Assembly: GCF_000003815.2 (NCBI RefSeq)
Contig: NC_049979.1
Location: 3,001,353 to 3,065,352, forward strand
Source of the DNA: Branchiostoma floridae
Lineage: Eukaryota > Chordata > Leptocardii > Amphioxiformes > Branchiostomatidae
DNA: 64,000 nt
Reading direction: 5' to 3'
The number at the start of each line of letters is the position of its first letter. The stretch's first letter is position 1. This document shows, piece by piece, positions 26,701 to 38,700 of this stretch. The translations under genes were made by a program, and so were the position numbers. The notes beneath the pieces are model-generated. The model saw only the letters and a list, made by a program, of their open reading frames with translations, ran no database searches and was not told the origin of the DNA.

Positions 26701-29700
26701 AAGTTCTAGTCCATAATCTGCAAACTTCCTGGAAGGAATATCACGCAAACAAGCTAAGTACAGGTCATAGCGATAAGGCACAATTTCATATAGTGTTACT
26801 TTCTACATCTATACAGAGACTACCATATGCTAGTATGTAACTCTAGTTTACCTTAGTTTATCTGCTGGGTAACCTATATCCGTTGCTTGGCAAAACAGTG
26901 TATATAGGCACATCAATTTGACAGGTGGTAGTTTTAAACTGCAATGTACTGAAAATGATTTTAAACCAACGTCCGTCAACGTGATATCCCCAATTACCCT
27001 GTTTTTAAAAGCAACGGATATAGGTTACCCTACGGATAAAGGTGAACTAGCGTTACAGGTTCAACTTCTTCTTGACAGTTGTAAACATTTGGGCAGATGT
27101 AACCAATGATACAGGATTCATCTAGTTGCATGAATAGAATAAACTGTTCTCCAAAATTGGACTCTCCAAATTATCTAGCTGACTCACTCAGCCAGCTGAA
27201 GAAGACAACACCTTCCCACTCTCCTGACAATAATTTGACAAATAAGGATAAATCGCACAGGTTTTTGTGTTCATCTCTCCAGATGTCAAGTACAGACATT
27301 TTGTACCTTTACACAGACATATACATTATTGTTCCTGTGTGGTCCCTTGCAATTAGCATGAGTTGCAGGTGCTGCTTAAAATATCTAAGCTTGGGGTTAA
27401 TGACACACGAAATATATGAGTCATGACCAATGATATCTAACAGATTTTTAAAAATTCTATTAGCACAACATAATGTAAACCATCAAGCAAAGGCAAATAA
27501 AAGACTTTCTAACAGACTCTGTATTTATGTATTTACATTTACCACGTTTGTGGAATAATTGCTATAACAGGGGACTATCACCTTTTCAAGATGTCAACAC
27601 AGAGACCAGTCTGTAGGTTTGATCCACTCCCACCAGAAAGGTCCCAGACTCTTTTTGATGAGTACGGCGGGTTCTTTAATATATATAGTGGGCGTGGGAT
27701 GTTGTTCTCCCCAAACACAGAACCTCCATTCAACGTCCTATCCGAGGGACGGCCCCAGCCGTAGCTAGGTACTCATTTTCACCTGAGTAAAGTGAGGAAA
27801 GCGGTGTTAAGTGCCTTTTCCAAGGTGACACGACGGGATTCAAACTCGGTCCCAAGCCAAACACGCTGCCACTGCGCCACATGATCTCACTAGTGGTTGC
27901 TTTTGTTTCCGCAGATGTCATAGGCCAAACCATCACACCGGACTACAGGTGGGACAAGTCATGTTTCATCAGGATGAAGTCCACCCTGACCAAGAGAGGG
28001 GTACACGTCAAGTCTTCTGGCTACAAGGTGGGTACACCTCAAGTCTTCTTGCTACAAGGTGGGTACACGTCAAGTCTTCTGGCTACAAGGTGGGTACACC
28101 TCAAGTCTTCTGGCTACAAGGTGGGTACACGTCAAGTCTTCTGGCTACAAGGTGGGTACACGTCAAGTCTTCTTGCTGCAAGGTGGGTACACGTCAAGTC
28201 TTCTGGCTACAAGGTGGGTACACGTCATGTCTTCTGACTACAAGGTGGGTACACGTCATGTCTTCTGGCTACAAGGTGGGTACACGTCAAGTCTTCTGGC
28301 TTCAAGGTGGGAGCACCTTTGGTTTTTTTATCTTCTTGAAGATGGAGCTACCATAACTGCTTTGGGTCTAAATGATGTATGGATGTAGTTCTATCCCAAG
28401 CTCTCCACATTTATGGAAAGAAATAAAACTGCTCTGCTCTTAACATCACAGAACCCACACATGACAGAAAAGGTGGGATCCTTCGTGTTCCACTGTCTCA
28501 TAAAAAAGGAGTCAAACCCAAGAAGTTACATTTTAGGGACCTTAGACTAGAGTAGTCGCTTACTATATTGTTAACAATTGTAAACTTTATGGATTATGGT
28601 GATTTTTGGTGGGTAGGCATGTGGGGTCAGCAAGTCTCCTGTTGGATGGCCTTGGTACTGCAGCAGCATTTTTTTAGTTTTATGTTTGGTCCTGGTTTAT
28701 ATTGTTTCAAGGATTTGGAAAACATTATGCTGGAAAGCAAGATCAACCCAAAAAAACAGAGCCCCCCTAGGAAGATTGTGTGGAATTTGGCATAAACAGT
28801 TTCAGGGACTGAATAGCCAAGTTCTCTTCCCAGCTCTCCAATATCATCAAGTAGTCCCTTTGCAAAATTCATAAATATCTGGGAAGCAGGTCAATAGGGG
28901 GGGAGGAGGGGATTTTTGTCCTTCACAGAGGATGGAATGGGCAAAATTTTTGTCTGTCCCCAGCCTCAAAATTCAGTCAAAGGATGGCTGCTGGCTAGAG
29001 CCCTGGTGCACAGATGTCCCCCATAAAACAGATTTGTGTGGCTGGACCACCGCTGCTGACCTGGAAAACTCCAGGTTAAGTTGCTGAGAAAGTTAAGTTC
29101 AGGGCCCCTACATCAATTTTGATACCACATGGGTGTCTTTTGTACACAATTACATGTAAATGCCACAAATCAATCTGGCTGGGTTTCACTGCAAAAAGGT
29201 CAATACATGCAGTCCACTTCCTTCCAATGCTCTTGATATCACCTGATTTTTGTAAAAGTTCCGACCGAATTTTCGATGATGAACTTGGAGTTTGTCCAGA
29301 CAGTATCAGAGATAGCAGGACAGACCTGCATTTAGGCATCAAAAAATCTACTTGGGTTTTCAGACAGAATAAAGTAAGATAAGGCCACACCAATTTTATT
29401 TGTTGGTTCTCGGATTTTTCAAAAATGAAAAAAAAAAGCAATCAGACATCATAACAGCAACAAGCAAGGAGGAAAACTTCATAAAACTGAGTGCACCAAG
29501 GCTTAAACCTGGTCCTTGGGCTTTGCTTTCCTTATTTTTTTTCCAGGTAAACATGTCTTTTTTATATTTTTCAAAATCCTACAACTAACAAGTTAAACTG
29601 GTGTGGCCTCATATAAAGGCAATATACAAAGATTACATCACAATCCTTGGAGAAAAACTTGAATTTGGCTACCTTCACACCTAAAATGTTGAGTCTTAAG

Positions 29701-32700
29701 ATACAAACTTTCCTCCTTATCCTCTTAGTATGCTGAACTTCCAGTTCAGTATAGTTATTCTTTTTATTCGAGAAACAACAAAATGGCTTGGTGTGGCCTC
29801 ACATGGAGAAAAAAGGGGGACAAAGCAATCTGTTGTGCTGTTGATGAAGACTGGCTTCTGATTTACTCCGGCCATTGTCAATGTCATCAAGAGAGGGAAA
29901 ATTTACTTCCCAGTCGGACAATATGGTTTTGTTTAGTCTGCCCAGTAAAGTTTGGGCTCCTTTGTCGTGGCTGCTTTTATCCGAGAGAAATTTGGGAAAA
30001 GTGATTTGGCCGGTGTGTGTGTGTGTGTGCGTGTGAAAAGTGCCCCCATCACACGGGGAGAAAAGTCCTGACAGTACAGGCCGAACCATTATGGGGTGGT
30101 TAGGGAGGAAACGTTGGGAGCCGGATCGAGAAACGAAAGTGCTTTCTACAAAAATCAATAGGAATGCACTTAAAGTAGGAAGCTCCTTTGAGCCTGGGCA
30201 GGCTTTTTGCCTGCAGTGATCTCAGTGCTCAGACCCAGCTCCATTTGTAAATTCCTGCATTTTGGAATCCCCCCCTCCCCACAAGTACAATGACGAGTCC
30301 AGAAAAAAATGCAGCGTTCACGGCTAAATAATGAAGTGTGGGAAAGCCTCACCCTGCCGCGCGAGGCAAAAACCTTCAGCCGCGGGGCGACCTTCGGCAA
30401 ACTGGAGCACATTCATCAGAAACCCGATTGTTTACCCCTCTTTGTTATCAAATTTCCAACATATCCAAACGACACTGTATCCCCAACTAAGTGACAACGA
30501 ATGGCGGCTGGTATGCATGGGAACCCATTAGGATTGATAGCATCATTGTTGGGCCCCGCTTTTTGTTGTCGGTTTGCCGCTCAAGTTGAACATTACAAGG
30601 TCTCCCCGGAAAAGTCCTCCCCGAAACAACGCCCTTGGGTGGGATTCCAGCCTGCCCTCTGACACCTATTCGCTTTCTGTCTGCTCCCGTTTCCGAGCTG
30701 CCGGCTCCTGGTTGGCTGTCGCCGACGGTTTTATCGCCGCGGAGCGCGAAACGGGCGGGGGCCGTTCCCTGTCCGGGAGGTCACTCTGGGTGTCAGAACA
30801 GGTGCAGATTCAGCTGTGACTTATTCAATGTAATGATTTTTGTAATGGGACGATCAATATAATTTAGTAGCCGGAAAAGAGTTCCTATTGATGTCAAATA
30901 TATGGATTTTACGTCACCCGAATCACACCTTCGGCCAGCGGCGCAAGGGATCGTCTCATTAAGCTTTAGAGGGCGGAACAACTTTACGGATGGTTTGCTG
31001 CGGAAATGTAATGTCCGTCTATCAAAACGATCATAAATATCCTCCCAAACAACATAACAGCTCCCTCGCTATGCGGAGTCTTCAATTTTTCCCCCACAGT
31101 CTTTCACAAAGTAAAGTTTACATCCATTTCTTACACTCGCTGCCCCTCTTGTGAACTATTTCTAGCTTATCATTAAGTTTAGAGGCCTGGAGTATCAATT
31201 GTACGGCAGCGATTCTCGCCGGCAAATTGCCATCAACACCTGCACAGGCGATCCTTGCGAGGCGTTCGGGTTCCCCTTCAGAAGGTAGCCAGTCAGTGTA
31301 ATAAACAGATTACAGGGTGAGTTGTGCCAGACAAAAATTAAGTCAGCCGTTGATAAATATTACAAAAGCCGGGAAAATTGCTTTTCTATCTCGTTGTATC
31401 TTTGATCTTCATCGGGGGCTAATATTACAGGTCCAGCGTCCATCGATCAATACCGCGTAGATGAGAAGCGCCCGGGTATCAAGGAAACCATGTCCCTGTG
31501 AAAGAACCTTTCCCTCGGAGCAATACCGGACCATTCCAAGGTCAAATTAAAATAATCACCAAGTTCCGAACCTGCACCACACTTAAACTTGTACAACAAA
31601 GGATTGCGGGCCAATCTTTTGATTATGCATTGTACAAACCATGTCTACACTGGATTTTTTTAAACATTTAAAAACAGGAGACAAAGAAAAATAACAAATT
31701 CTTCATCAAATTTAAAAATCATTTTAGGCCACATCAATTCAATTTTTGGTTCTTGGACAGGGGTGCATATAAAACCGTTTTTCTTGTTGGACCTGAAAAA
31801 TATTCAGGGGACCTGATTTGGGACTGATTAAAAAAACAGGTTATACAGGCACTACAGTGGCAGGCGTTCCTGTGTTTTAAGGGTTACCTTTCCAAGAAAG
31901 TAACAAGAGCCAAGTAGAAGAGAATTGCTAGTCCTTCTTACCAAGTTTCTACGGTCAAACTTGGTCTAACTTAACAGAGGCAGGAGGGGAGTCTGCATTG
32001 TCAGCACAACTGTTACAGGACCGAGGCACCTGCCATCGTATTGACATTGGCAACGTCAAAATGTTGGGCAAGGGAACTGGGTTATTTTGCATAACTGCGA
32101 AGGCTGCCCTTGAAGAAAGGAATGTCAGGAAGGGAGAGGGGGGGATGTGTTGTTGGTAGTTGGAAAGTTCACCTTGCAACAACACAAACTAGCTTTCATT
32201 CAAAATGGTAATGTAAAGAACATCTTCAAAACCCGGGGGTTGGGGGTGGGAGGTTGTGTGTTGTAACAGCAGAGTCTTTAGCCCAGAACCCAAAGGTCCT
32301 GGGTTCAAAAGTTCAGTAGCCCTGGTTAACTAACTGGGTTGCACCCTCATGTTCTGACACGTCTACATGTACAAATGTATGTTTCGACATTCCCAATATA
32401 GTATGTTTCGACACCCCTAACCCTAAGCCAAACACTAGCATAGGGGTGTCATAAAGCAGGAAACATACATGTAAGGCCACACCAATTCAATTTGTTGGTG
32501 CACATATTTTCTAAAAGTGATAATATAGCATTCAACATCATGAAAGAAATGAGTATGAAGGAAAACTTGAATACGACTGTATTCACTTCATGAAACTGTG
32601 CACCAAGGCATAAACCTGGACCTCAGACTTTGTTTTTCTAGTTTAGCATACTCTTTTTATGTTTTCAAAATCCAACATATTAAATTTTTAAGGCCTAAGG

Positions 32701-35700
32701 GCATCGTATTCCGTATTTTGGAACATAGGGCCTGTCCCTGTCCTAACGGTTCTTTAATTTGGCAATCTGGATAAGAATGTCATCCCCAGTGATAAACTGG
32801 CAGAAGGGGGGATACAAGCTTAGCCATGTTTGGGATTGTTTTCTCACCGCAAAAGCACCACCTACAGTACATCGGCTACATATAGCGGTGAGAAGCAGAA
32901 CTCCAGTTAGAAGCTGTGACGAAGGTGTCTGAGAGACGTAAGCGCAATGTAAGTACCTGCTGGTTGTGTTAAAATTATTCTCCTATATGAAATGGTTCTT
33001 TAATTAGTTGCTTTTTCTTTCGTCAGGTAATACACGTCACGGGGCGGTTACGTCCGCGGCTCAGCCTGTCGCACAGCCAGCGTAACCCGATCACCATCCT
33101 GGGCCTGGTCGCCGTGGCACACGCCCTCCCCCCGCCAACCATCAACGAGATCAGGATGGAACAGAATATGTTCGTCAGCAGGGTCACCATGGACCTCAAA
33201 ATCATCTACTGCGAGCCCAGGTAAAAGTCTTTCAGTGTTGTCACTGCCCTATTCTTAGACAGTTCTAGGGTTAGAGTTTGGGTTTGGGTAGAAAGAGATC
33301 AGGATGGAACAGAACATGTTCGTCAGCAGGGTCACCATGGACCTCAAAATCATCTACTGCGAGCCCAGGTAGGAGTCATACAGTATGCCAAAAACTTAAG
33401 CACCTGGATATAGTTTTGGAAACGGTCAGACGTTTCAACTACTATCCAGTAGTTTATGCCAGTGACACTGAAGAGTATATCCTATCTGGGAATTGATATG
33501 TCATTCAGTGTCATTCAGTGTTGTTACTAGAGTCATTCATCAGTGTTGTTACTAGGACTGCCTTATGTTCAGACAGTACTGATATAGATAGATAGATAGG
33601 AGTGGTGGAACATAGGCACATAGGGCTGTCAGAACATTGTATACGTGTGCAAACGCAACCTCATTTTGCTTGGCGCAACTTCATTTTAAACGCAGGCAGT
33701 GCAGTGTGCAACCTAAAATTTTGCAGTTGGAACACTGCTTTCAAATTTCCCCCACATTCCTGCATAATCTTTATTTATTACCTGATAAGATGAAACATAA
33801 GTAGTTACATGTACCTGGAAGAAAAGTTAATGTATATTTAGGTGATTTGAAGAAAGTAATAAATTGAAAGTGGGGCAACCTGAAATGTTGATGGCACAAC
33901 CTGGCTTTTGACTCAGGTTGCCACCCAGGCAGCCTGGCTGAAAAAAAGTATTTTGAGCCCTGCATTGGGACGCACACTTTTGTTATTTCTATTTGACTGT
34001 TGTTTGATACAAGCACCCTGCAAATGGTTCTTTCATGGAGGAATTAAGCATAAGAAAGTGCCCACGGAGTTTTGTCTTGCAATCAATATGGAAAGATACA
34101 CCGGGGGATTCCAGCCTAAGTAGTGCTCTTACCAAAGGAGCAACTGGTATTTGGCATAAAAACTTCAGAAGCTTATTGCTGAAACACCACTGCTTGGAAC
34201 TAAGAGCCCTTTTAGTTTCATCTGTATTAAGATGAAATCTCGTGGTACTTACACTTCACTTGGAGCTTCTCTACTGAATTGAAAAGCAAAATTTACATTC
34301 ATTACTGTAATATCTTTGCATCTAGTTTGACATCACAATGGAAAATGAGCCAGTTTCCTTACAGTAAAGACTGGTGTTGTTATTGGCCCTGTCCTTGGTG
34401 CTGAAGGGTTGCCTCTTGCTGTTTCAGTGCAAAACAACAACAACAATCCGTACCCAAATCCTCATACTTTCAAGCACAGTTGTAGACATCTTAACCACAG
34501 TGTCTGTAGCTATGATTATGAATGCCAATGGCTCTTTTTTTGTGGACTTAAAAAAGAAATTTAATTGTACTAATGGATTCCTCTTTACACTTGTGATTTT
34601 CAAAACTTGAAGAGTACCACGTTGGAGGTTATGCCTCTATGCTCTGACACCCCTATGTTCCAACACCCCTATGTCCTAGTCCTAACACCCCTATTTTCTG
34701 ACACCCCCTAACTCTATAGCCCTAACTCAAACCCTAACATTAAAACATAGGGGTTTCCCCACCAATGTTGAAAGCCTTACATTTCATGTACATGAAGTTA
34801 CTGTTACAGTCAGTAGATTCTAATGGATAAAGAAAAACATCTTTAGCACTGCTGTTTAGTTTCACATAAAAATCGTTCCAAATATCAAACCTTATAGCTT
34901 CAACTTTCTTTTTATTTTCGCCCCCCTCCTCCCGATTTAAAGCCCAGCAGGTGATGGACAGAGCCGAACTCATCCCACGGAGCCGAGTCCCAATGGATAC
35001 GTACCGCTTCTGCGGACTCCAGATATCGCTCTACCATAGCAATTTGCCATCAAGAAGATCATAAAGGGAAACGCATAACCTAATTGATTTTTTTCTCTCA
35101 GCCGCGCGCGCGCTCGGCGTGTGACATTCATTTCCAACCCCCGTTTTGTGAGTTTGCGATATTAATACAAGTCGAAGTATCTGGCAATTTCCTGCCCGCG
35201 GACGGGAATTATTTACCACACCTGGATCAATTATGTTTCATCAACTCTGCCATTTTAATCTCTGCTCCTTCCATTTGCAACATGTAATTTTCTGATCTGC
35301 AGAGATTTATTCCTGAAATGGTCCTGCCAGATCCTCTTTCATGCCCAGCAGATCAATGGGGGAGGAAAGAGTCTCCGCTCTTTGCTCTTTGCTGTGCCTC
35401 CTTCTATTGAAGCCTACAGAAAGGGAAGCCCAACCTCTTTGTGTCTAGAGTTTTCTTCATAAGAAAGGATGAACAACAGCAATCCTCCAAGGACCGTTGA
35501 CCACTTTGGTGACTTTGGACGATGATGAAGACTTTGTGACCAAAGCTTCAGCCTTGCCTGCTATGCATGTACTTCGTATATATTCCTTCAGGCTCATTTG
35601 CGTGGAAGTCCAGGAAATTTTGGAAGGGATGAGCACATCCCATTAATGGATTATGGCAGTCATTATTGGCTTGTAGAATGCCATTAAGGGATCTATAATA

Positions 35701-38700
35701 TTTTGATTTGATTAGAGGTAAGTCGAGTCGTGGATGCAGAAAGAAGAGACGCTGTCCCCTCGCTCTTCTCTCTCCGCTATCTTCTCCCAGCATCTTTCCT
35801 CGCCAATTGGGTCGTGAACATGCGAGCCATAAGCGGGTATTCATCTGTCATCCTCGCACAAACCTGGCCCGACCTTGGGGCGGCCTGTCTTATCTCCGGG
35901 CGGCTCCCTATTAGCGACGGGGCAGCGATACGACGTCACCGCCGCCAGATTTCCTACTTCTGACACACACATACAGGTTCGGGGCTGGAAATCCTGGGTA
36001 TACAAGCCAGGGCTGCCTCCACTTTTAAATCATTGCGTGCATTTTTGGGAGCTGTTGGTTTTCGTCGCTGAATTTGTCATTAAAGCTTACGGAAAAAATC
36101 TCTATATCAGGTGCATGAACTTCTGAAATTTTTGGTTCGTCCCAACAAGCAAATTTTCGTCCCAAGGGTCCAGGTCCGGGTCTTGCTGTACGCCAGAAGC
36201 ACTTTTGTGCACCAAAACTGTGAACTGTACAATTAATTCATGACAGTGGGTGCACTTAGATATTTGTATAGGGATACGAATGATAAGTTACTATTATACA
36301 CTCAAGTACACAGCGTGTTCTTGACATTTAAGTGTTAAATTATAAGAAAATATTTCTTGTGCAAAATTTTGGAGTTAGCTGTTGAATTTCAGATTCAACC
36401 TCTCAAGAGAGGCAGTAGTGCTTTGCTGACATTCTCTTTGATTTTGTGTTCATGTGCACCAGGAATTGTTTCTAGATCTTTAGGTTTATTGTTTTACAAT
36501 ATACAAAAAAAAAACCATTAAAAATCTCTTTTTTTTAAGTCAGGTGCACCAATGCACCTATTCTGAAAAACAAACTTCAAGCCCTGAGTTTATACAGACC
36601 TGATGTGATCTGTTGTCGAGGTTGTCTTGTGGGACATGCTACCATTCAAATTGTGATCTAGGTGCTACTGTTACATGTAGGTATGTGCTCGTCCCATTGG
36701 TGAGGGGGATATCACAAACGTTCTTATTACAATATCAAAGACAACAGATGTCACACGTGCGATCAATGGCTTATCAAAGTGGTCAGTCGGAGGAGAAGCA
36801 ACTTCAAAGGGTTAATCCGACGAGGGGTATCGCCGTTCGGCCGGCTTTGCCGAATGGAGCCCCTTGAAATTAGACCTTTTTACGCACGACAGGGCAGCTT
36901 AGTTTTTATTCTCTTATTCAAAGTTAAACCCGACCCTTTTACTATGTTAATTTGGAGGGCCCAATGGGCTGTAGGTTTTCCTCTTGGAGGTTGTCGGCCC
37001 TGCAAGCTGCTCGATAAATGCCTCTATAGCACCACCATTGGATAGACTCGGCTTCATAAATATGGCATCGCCTGTTCCCGCGACATCCCCGAGGATTTCC
37101 TCTAACGCAGACACTGTATTTGATCTAAAAACCATAACTGCGTTTCCTTGTTCATTACGCCGTTATGAAATATGTAACAGACCAAAAGACATCTTTCCTA
37201 CCTTGTTACTCGACACTAAAGGTTCTATTACAGACTTAGGAGGAGAGCGCCGCAGGAAATGCCCCATGACTAAAAACACGAGCTCGTCAGCGAACAGATT
37301 CTGGGGGATTTGAAAGATCCTTGGGGGGCAAGAGGGTGGCACCGAGGCAATTTAGCTGGTGTATCGCATACAGACATGTTTGACTGGGTCTTTTGGAGTG
37401 GAAAAAAGGGTAAAAGAAGTATATTTTTATTGCATGTTCTTACCCTGAGGGATAGGGTATGTCAACGACATTTGTAGGATGCTATTCTACAGCTGTATAT
37501 GGTCAGGGTTAGTAACACAGGAAAGATGGCACTCAACAATTCTTACTGAAGTATTTTTCTTTGTTATGTCTGACTCTGAGTTACTTGTCTAATGTACAGA
37601 TTTTTGGTTTGCAGAATTTTTTTTCTTTATTTTTTGTTTCACTGATTTCTTTTGATGTTGATAGCTTATATCTGGGGCCTCCCCCCAGGGTATATTGAAA
37701 ACCACTACGTTTCCCCTAGTAAAATGAAAATAGAACAATTTTGCAAGAAAATACAATTCTAAGGTCACTCCAATTTAATTTGTTAGTTCTCAGATTTTTT
37801 CAGGAGCAACAGGACAAAAAGCATGTTTGCTGAAAGTAATCAAAAGTACAGCTTTGATATAATTGAAAAAAATGCTGCAATAATAAACATATACCCACAT
37901 TGTACATTGTATAGAGAACTAATTAAGGCTTTTTAGCCCATTTACTATACTGGAAAGGGAGCTGTCATGATTTGGGGGGGGATAGGAGTGAAAAAATAGA
38001 ACCAATTAATTAAATTGGTGTAGCCTAATGAAGAAATTGTTCTCGTTGCAGAATCACAGACTATATGGACCTGGCGCCATCTGACGTTGTGAGCAAGAGC
38101 TGCTATGACTTCCTTCACGCCGAGGACGTAGAACCATTCCGAAGGACACACTACGACTGTAAGTACCAAATCTATATACTTGTATGCCTCGATGAAGGTT
38201 AGACATTCAGGTAATAAGATACCCCAAAAAGCAGTTCCTCAAGCAACTGGATAAAAAAAAGCAGTTACTCAAGCAACTGGATATGATTTTGGTAACGGGT
38301 CAGACATTTCAGATAACATCTACTATCTTTTAGTCAGTGACACTGAAGAGATCTAGAAGAAACTGTGTATTTGCTTGTTTTTTATATTCAGTGTATATAA
38401 AAAACACACTTTCTACAACTTTGCCCCCCAAAAATGTTGCTTCACTAAGGCTTCATTATGAAATCTAACTATAGTTAGGAAGGTTGAACAAATGACTTAG
38501 AACACACAGTATGGTATACCAAAAAGCAGATTGGGAGTTTACTTTGGCTTTCTATGACATTAGCATACATTTTCCAATATTCTTTTCCTATCAGAATCAA
38601 AACAACATGGAGTAATAGTTGAAAAAAACATTTCTTCATATCTGTGTACTGTGCCTGCCCTTGCTCATAAGAAATTGATTGATTTTCAATGACTGTTGAC

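Larger units (their letters stand above)
21696..27914. other. NPAS intron b-c (6.2 kb)
   Basis: Contains the exon b donor copy, the poly-C tract, a GGCCACACC-type element (22807-23237), a GC-balanced unique block at about 23640-24960, a small minisatellite (25215-25435), another unique block at about 25500-26520, a palindromic element (26836-27057) and a minus-strand SINE (27530-27880) that ends close to exon c. No coding exon was recognised. Confidence 0.65.
28028..33026. other. NPAS intron c-d (5.0 kb)
   Basis: Begins with the 31-bp donor array, then holds a GGCCACACC-type element (29383-29608), a GT microsatellite (30014-30035), a GC-balanced unique block at about 30180-31620, a hAT-like fragment, another GGCCACACC element (32475-32695), scattered CACCCCTA-type simple repeats near 32400, and a fragment of an inverted-repeat element just before exon d. 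No exon was found. Confidence 0.65.
33221..38051. other. NPAS intron d-e (4.8 kb)
   Basis: Contains the exon d edge copy, a dispersed repeat copy (about 33380-33495), CACCCCTA-type simple repeats near 34640-34740, unique GC-balanced blocks at about 34930-35320, 35690-36000 and 36700-37330, and a GGCCACACC MITE ending 26 bases before exon e. No exon was found. Confidence 0.65.

Noticed and set aside
27831-27880. Minus-strand tRNA gene
   Set aside because: It has good Pol III boxes but continues into a repeated SINE body and lacks a complete cloverleaf.
28028-28306. CRISPR-like array of 31-bp repeats
   Set aside because: The repeats are directly adjacent with no spacers, and the context is a eukaryotic intron; it is a minisatellite.
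27949-28388. Two long frames across the 31-bp array (135 and 109 codons) as a repeat protein gene
   Set aside because: A 31-bp repeat without stops is open in all frames by construction; the peptide is simply the three-frame reading of the exon c edge.
33295-33368. An additional alternative exon of the NPAS gene
   Set aside because: Coding sequence and donor are intact, but the sequence before it (GTAGAAAG) has no pyrimidine tract or phase-matched acceptor, so it is listed as an edge duplication.
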